Shown here one piece after another: positions 31,984 to 32,325 of a DNA stretch of 32,325 nt (positions within the stretch are counted from its first letter, which is position 1; every line of letters starts with the position of its first letter). Source of the stretch: Streptomyces albipurpureus. Its GTDB lineage: Bacteria > Actinomycetota > Actinomycetes > Streptomycetales > Streptomycetaceae. The translations under genes and the position numbers were made by a program. The notes beneath the pieces were generated by a model. The model was not told where the DNA came from and did not search any database. It worked only from the letters and a program-made list of their open reading frames with translations. Location of the stretch: positions 219,913 to 252,237 of the forward strand of contig NZ_JAMQAW010000024.1 in NCBI RefSeq assembly GCF_023701525.1, given 5' to 3'.

Positions 31984-32093
31984 TGGGGGCGCGCAGGGGG
32001 TGTCCCCGGAAGCGATCGACGGCAAGACCCGCACGCCGAAACGGAGTCGCTTCGGGCCGTCGACGCTGAGGAGTCACCCCCGATAGCACCCCC
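31984..32093 (+). repeat. 110-nt foldable element, right copy
   Basis: Three nested helices can form: GGGGGTG/CACCCCC (31996-32002 with 32075-32081), TCGACGGC/GCCGTCGA (32016-32023 with 32056-32063) and CCGAA/TTCGG (32036-32040 with 32051-32055). A competing 7-bp helix GAAGCGA/TCGCTTC (32009-32015 with 32047-32053) is also possible. It is nearly identical to the inverted copy at 31194-31303. Confidence 0.85.
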
Positions 32094-32182
32094 AACCCCC
32101 ACAGAACAAGACCCTTCAGCCCGGGTGCCCCAGGACCTCGACCACCAGCAGCCCCAGCACAGAACAACACCCCCACGGCGCC

Positions 32183-32253
32183 CCACCCCAGCCTGTCCGG
32201 CGTTTGAGGACGGAACCCCCCACCCCCGGTGAGGACAACAGGGGCAGGGACGT
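32183..32253 (-). repeat. intergenic repeat, inverted copy
   Basis: This 71-nt stretch is the reverse complement of 31033-31103 with a few changes. Together with the 110-nt pair it makes a nested inverted structure from about 31033 to 32253. The last 70 bases of the window show no gene; GGTTCC and GGAACC near 32273 and 32315 could pair. Confidence 0.8.
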
Positions 32254-32325
32254 TCAGCTGAGGTTCCCCCGGGATGCGGGGGGTGGTGATAGCAGGTCAG
32301 ATGGGTTTTATGAGAGGAACCCAGA

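Noticed and set aside
31033..32253. A full insertion sequence bounded by the inverted repeats
   Set aside because: No transposase frame lies inside, and I see no target-site duplication. At most it is a non-autonomous or decayed element.

Overview
The window is a high-GC actinobacterial chromosome segment, almost certainly Streptomyces. Third codon positions are nearly all G or C, GTG starts are frequent, stops and starts often overlap as GTGA, and the gene order (arginine cluster, TetR/MFS pair, PlsC, GlpQ-like enzyme, MetNIQ transporter, cobalamin genes, a Ser/Thr kinase) is typical of the core of Streptomyces chromosomes. Having argG between argR and argH gives one argCJBDR-G-H cluster, as described for S. 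clavuligerus. I cannot name the species from the sequence alone.

Bases 1-8520 hold the arginine pathway: argC, argJ, argB, argD and the repressor argR in one direction, then argG behind its own promoter, then argH. Promoter-like boxes overlap probable ARG operator sequences before argC and argG. Two mini-ORFs built on a 47-bp direct repeat sit between argC and argJ and link them by overlapping stop/start codons.

Bases 8533-15481 hold a HAD-like protein divergent from a tetR-MFS efflux pair with a 20-bp palindrome between them, a 24-bp perfect bidirectional terminator, a PlsC acyltransferase divergent from a Tat-exported glycerophosphodiesterase with a candidate PHO box, a small sigma-like factor, a GNAT enzyme and two adjacent membrane proteins. 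Bases 15778-18806 hold a methionine-type ABC transporter (metN, metI, metQ) preceded by a 28-codon reading frame ending in a Cys/Met cluster, which looks like an amino-acid-sensing leader peptide. A second GNAT enzyme follows.

Bases 19994-27607 hold three corrin genes: cobL (CbiE-CbiT type), a very long protein with a ~750-residue disordered Pro/Ala/Glu-rich head fused to BluB and CobT domains, and a CysG-like fusion of precorrin-2 dehydrogenase and uroporphyrinogen-III methyltransferase. A SpoU methyltransferase, a membrane-anchored Ser/Thr kinase with a four-hairpin tandem array before it, and two small conserved-looking genes follow.

From about 30685 to the end (1.6 kb) I see no convincing gene. 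This region is a nest of repeats: hairpins, two direct and one inverted copy of a Streptomyces-type intergenic repeat, two nearly identical 110-nt inverted copies of a foldable element, and between them a segment with a partial resemblance to a cobalamin riboswitch. The most interesting signals for follow-up are the Cys/Met leader ORF before metN, the argC-argJ mini-ORF relay, the BluB-CobT fusion with its small upstream ORFs, the hairpin array before the kinase, and the inverted 110-nt elements.
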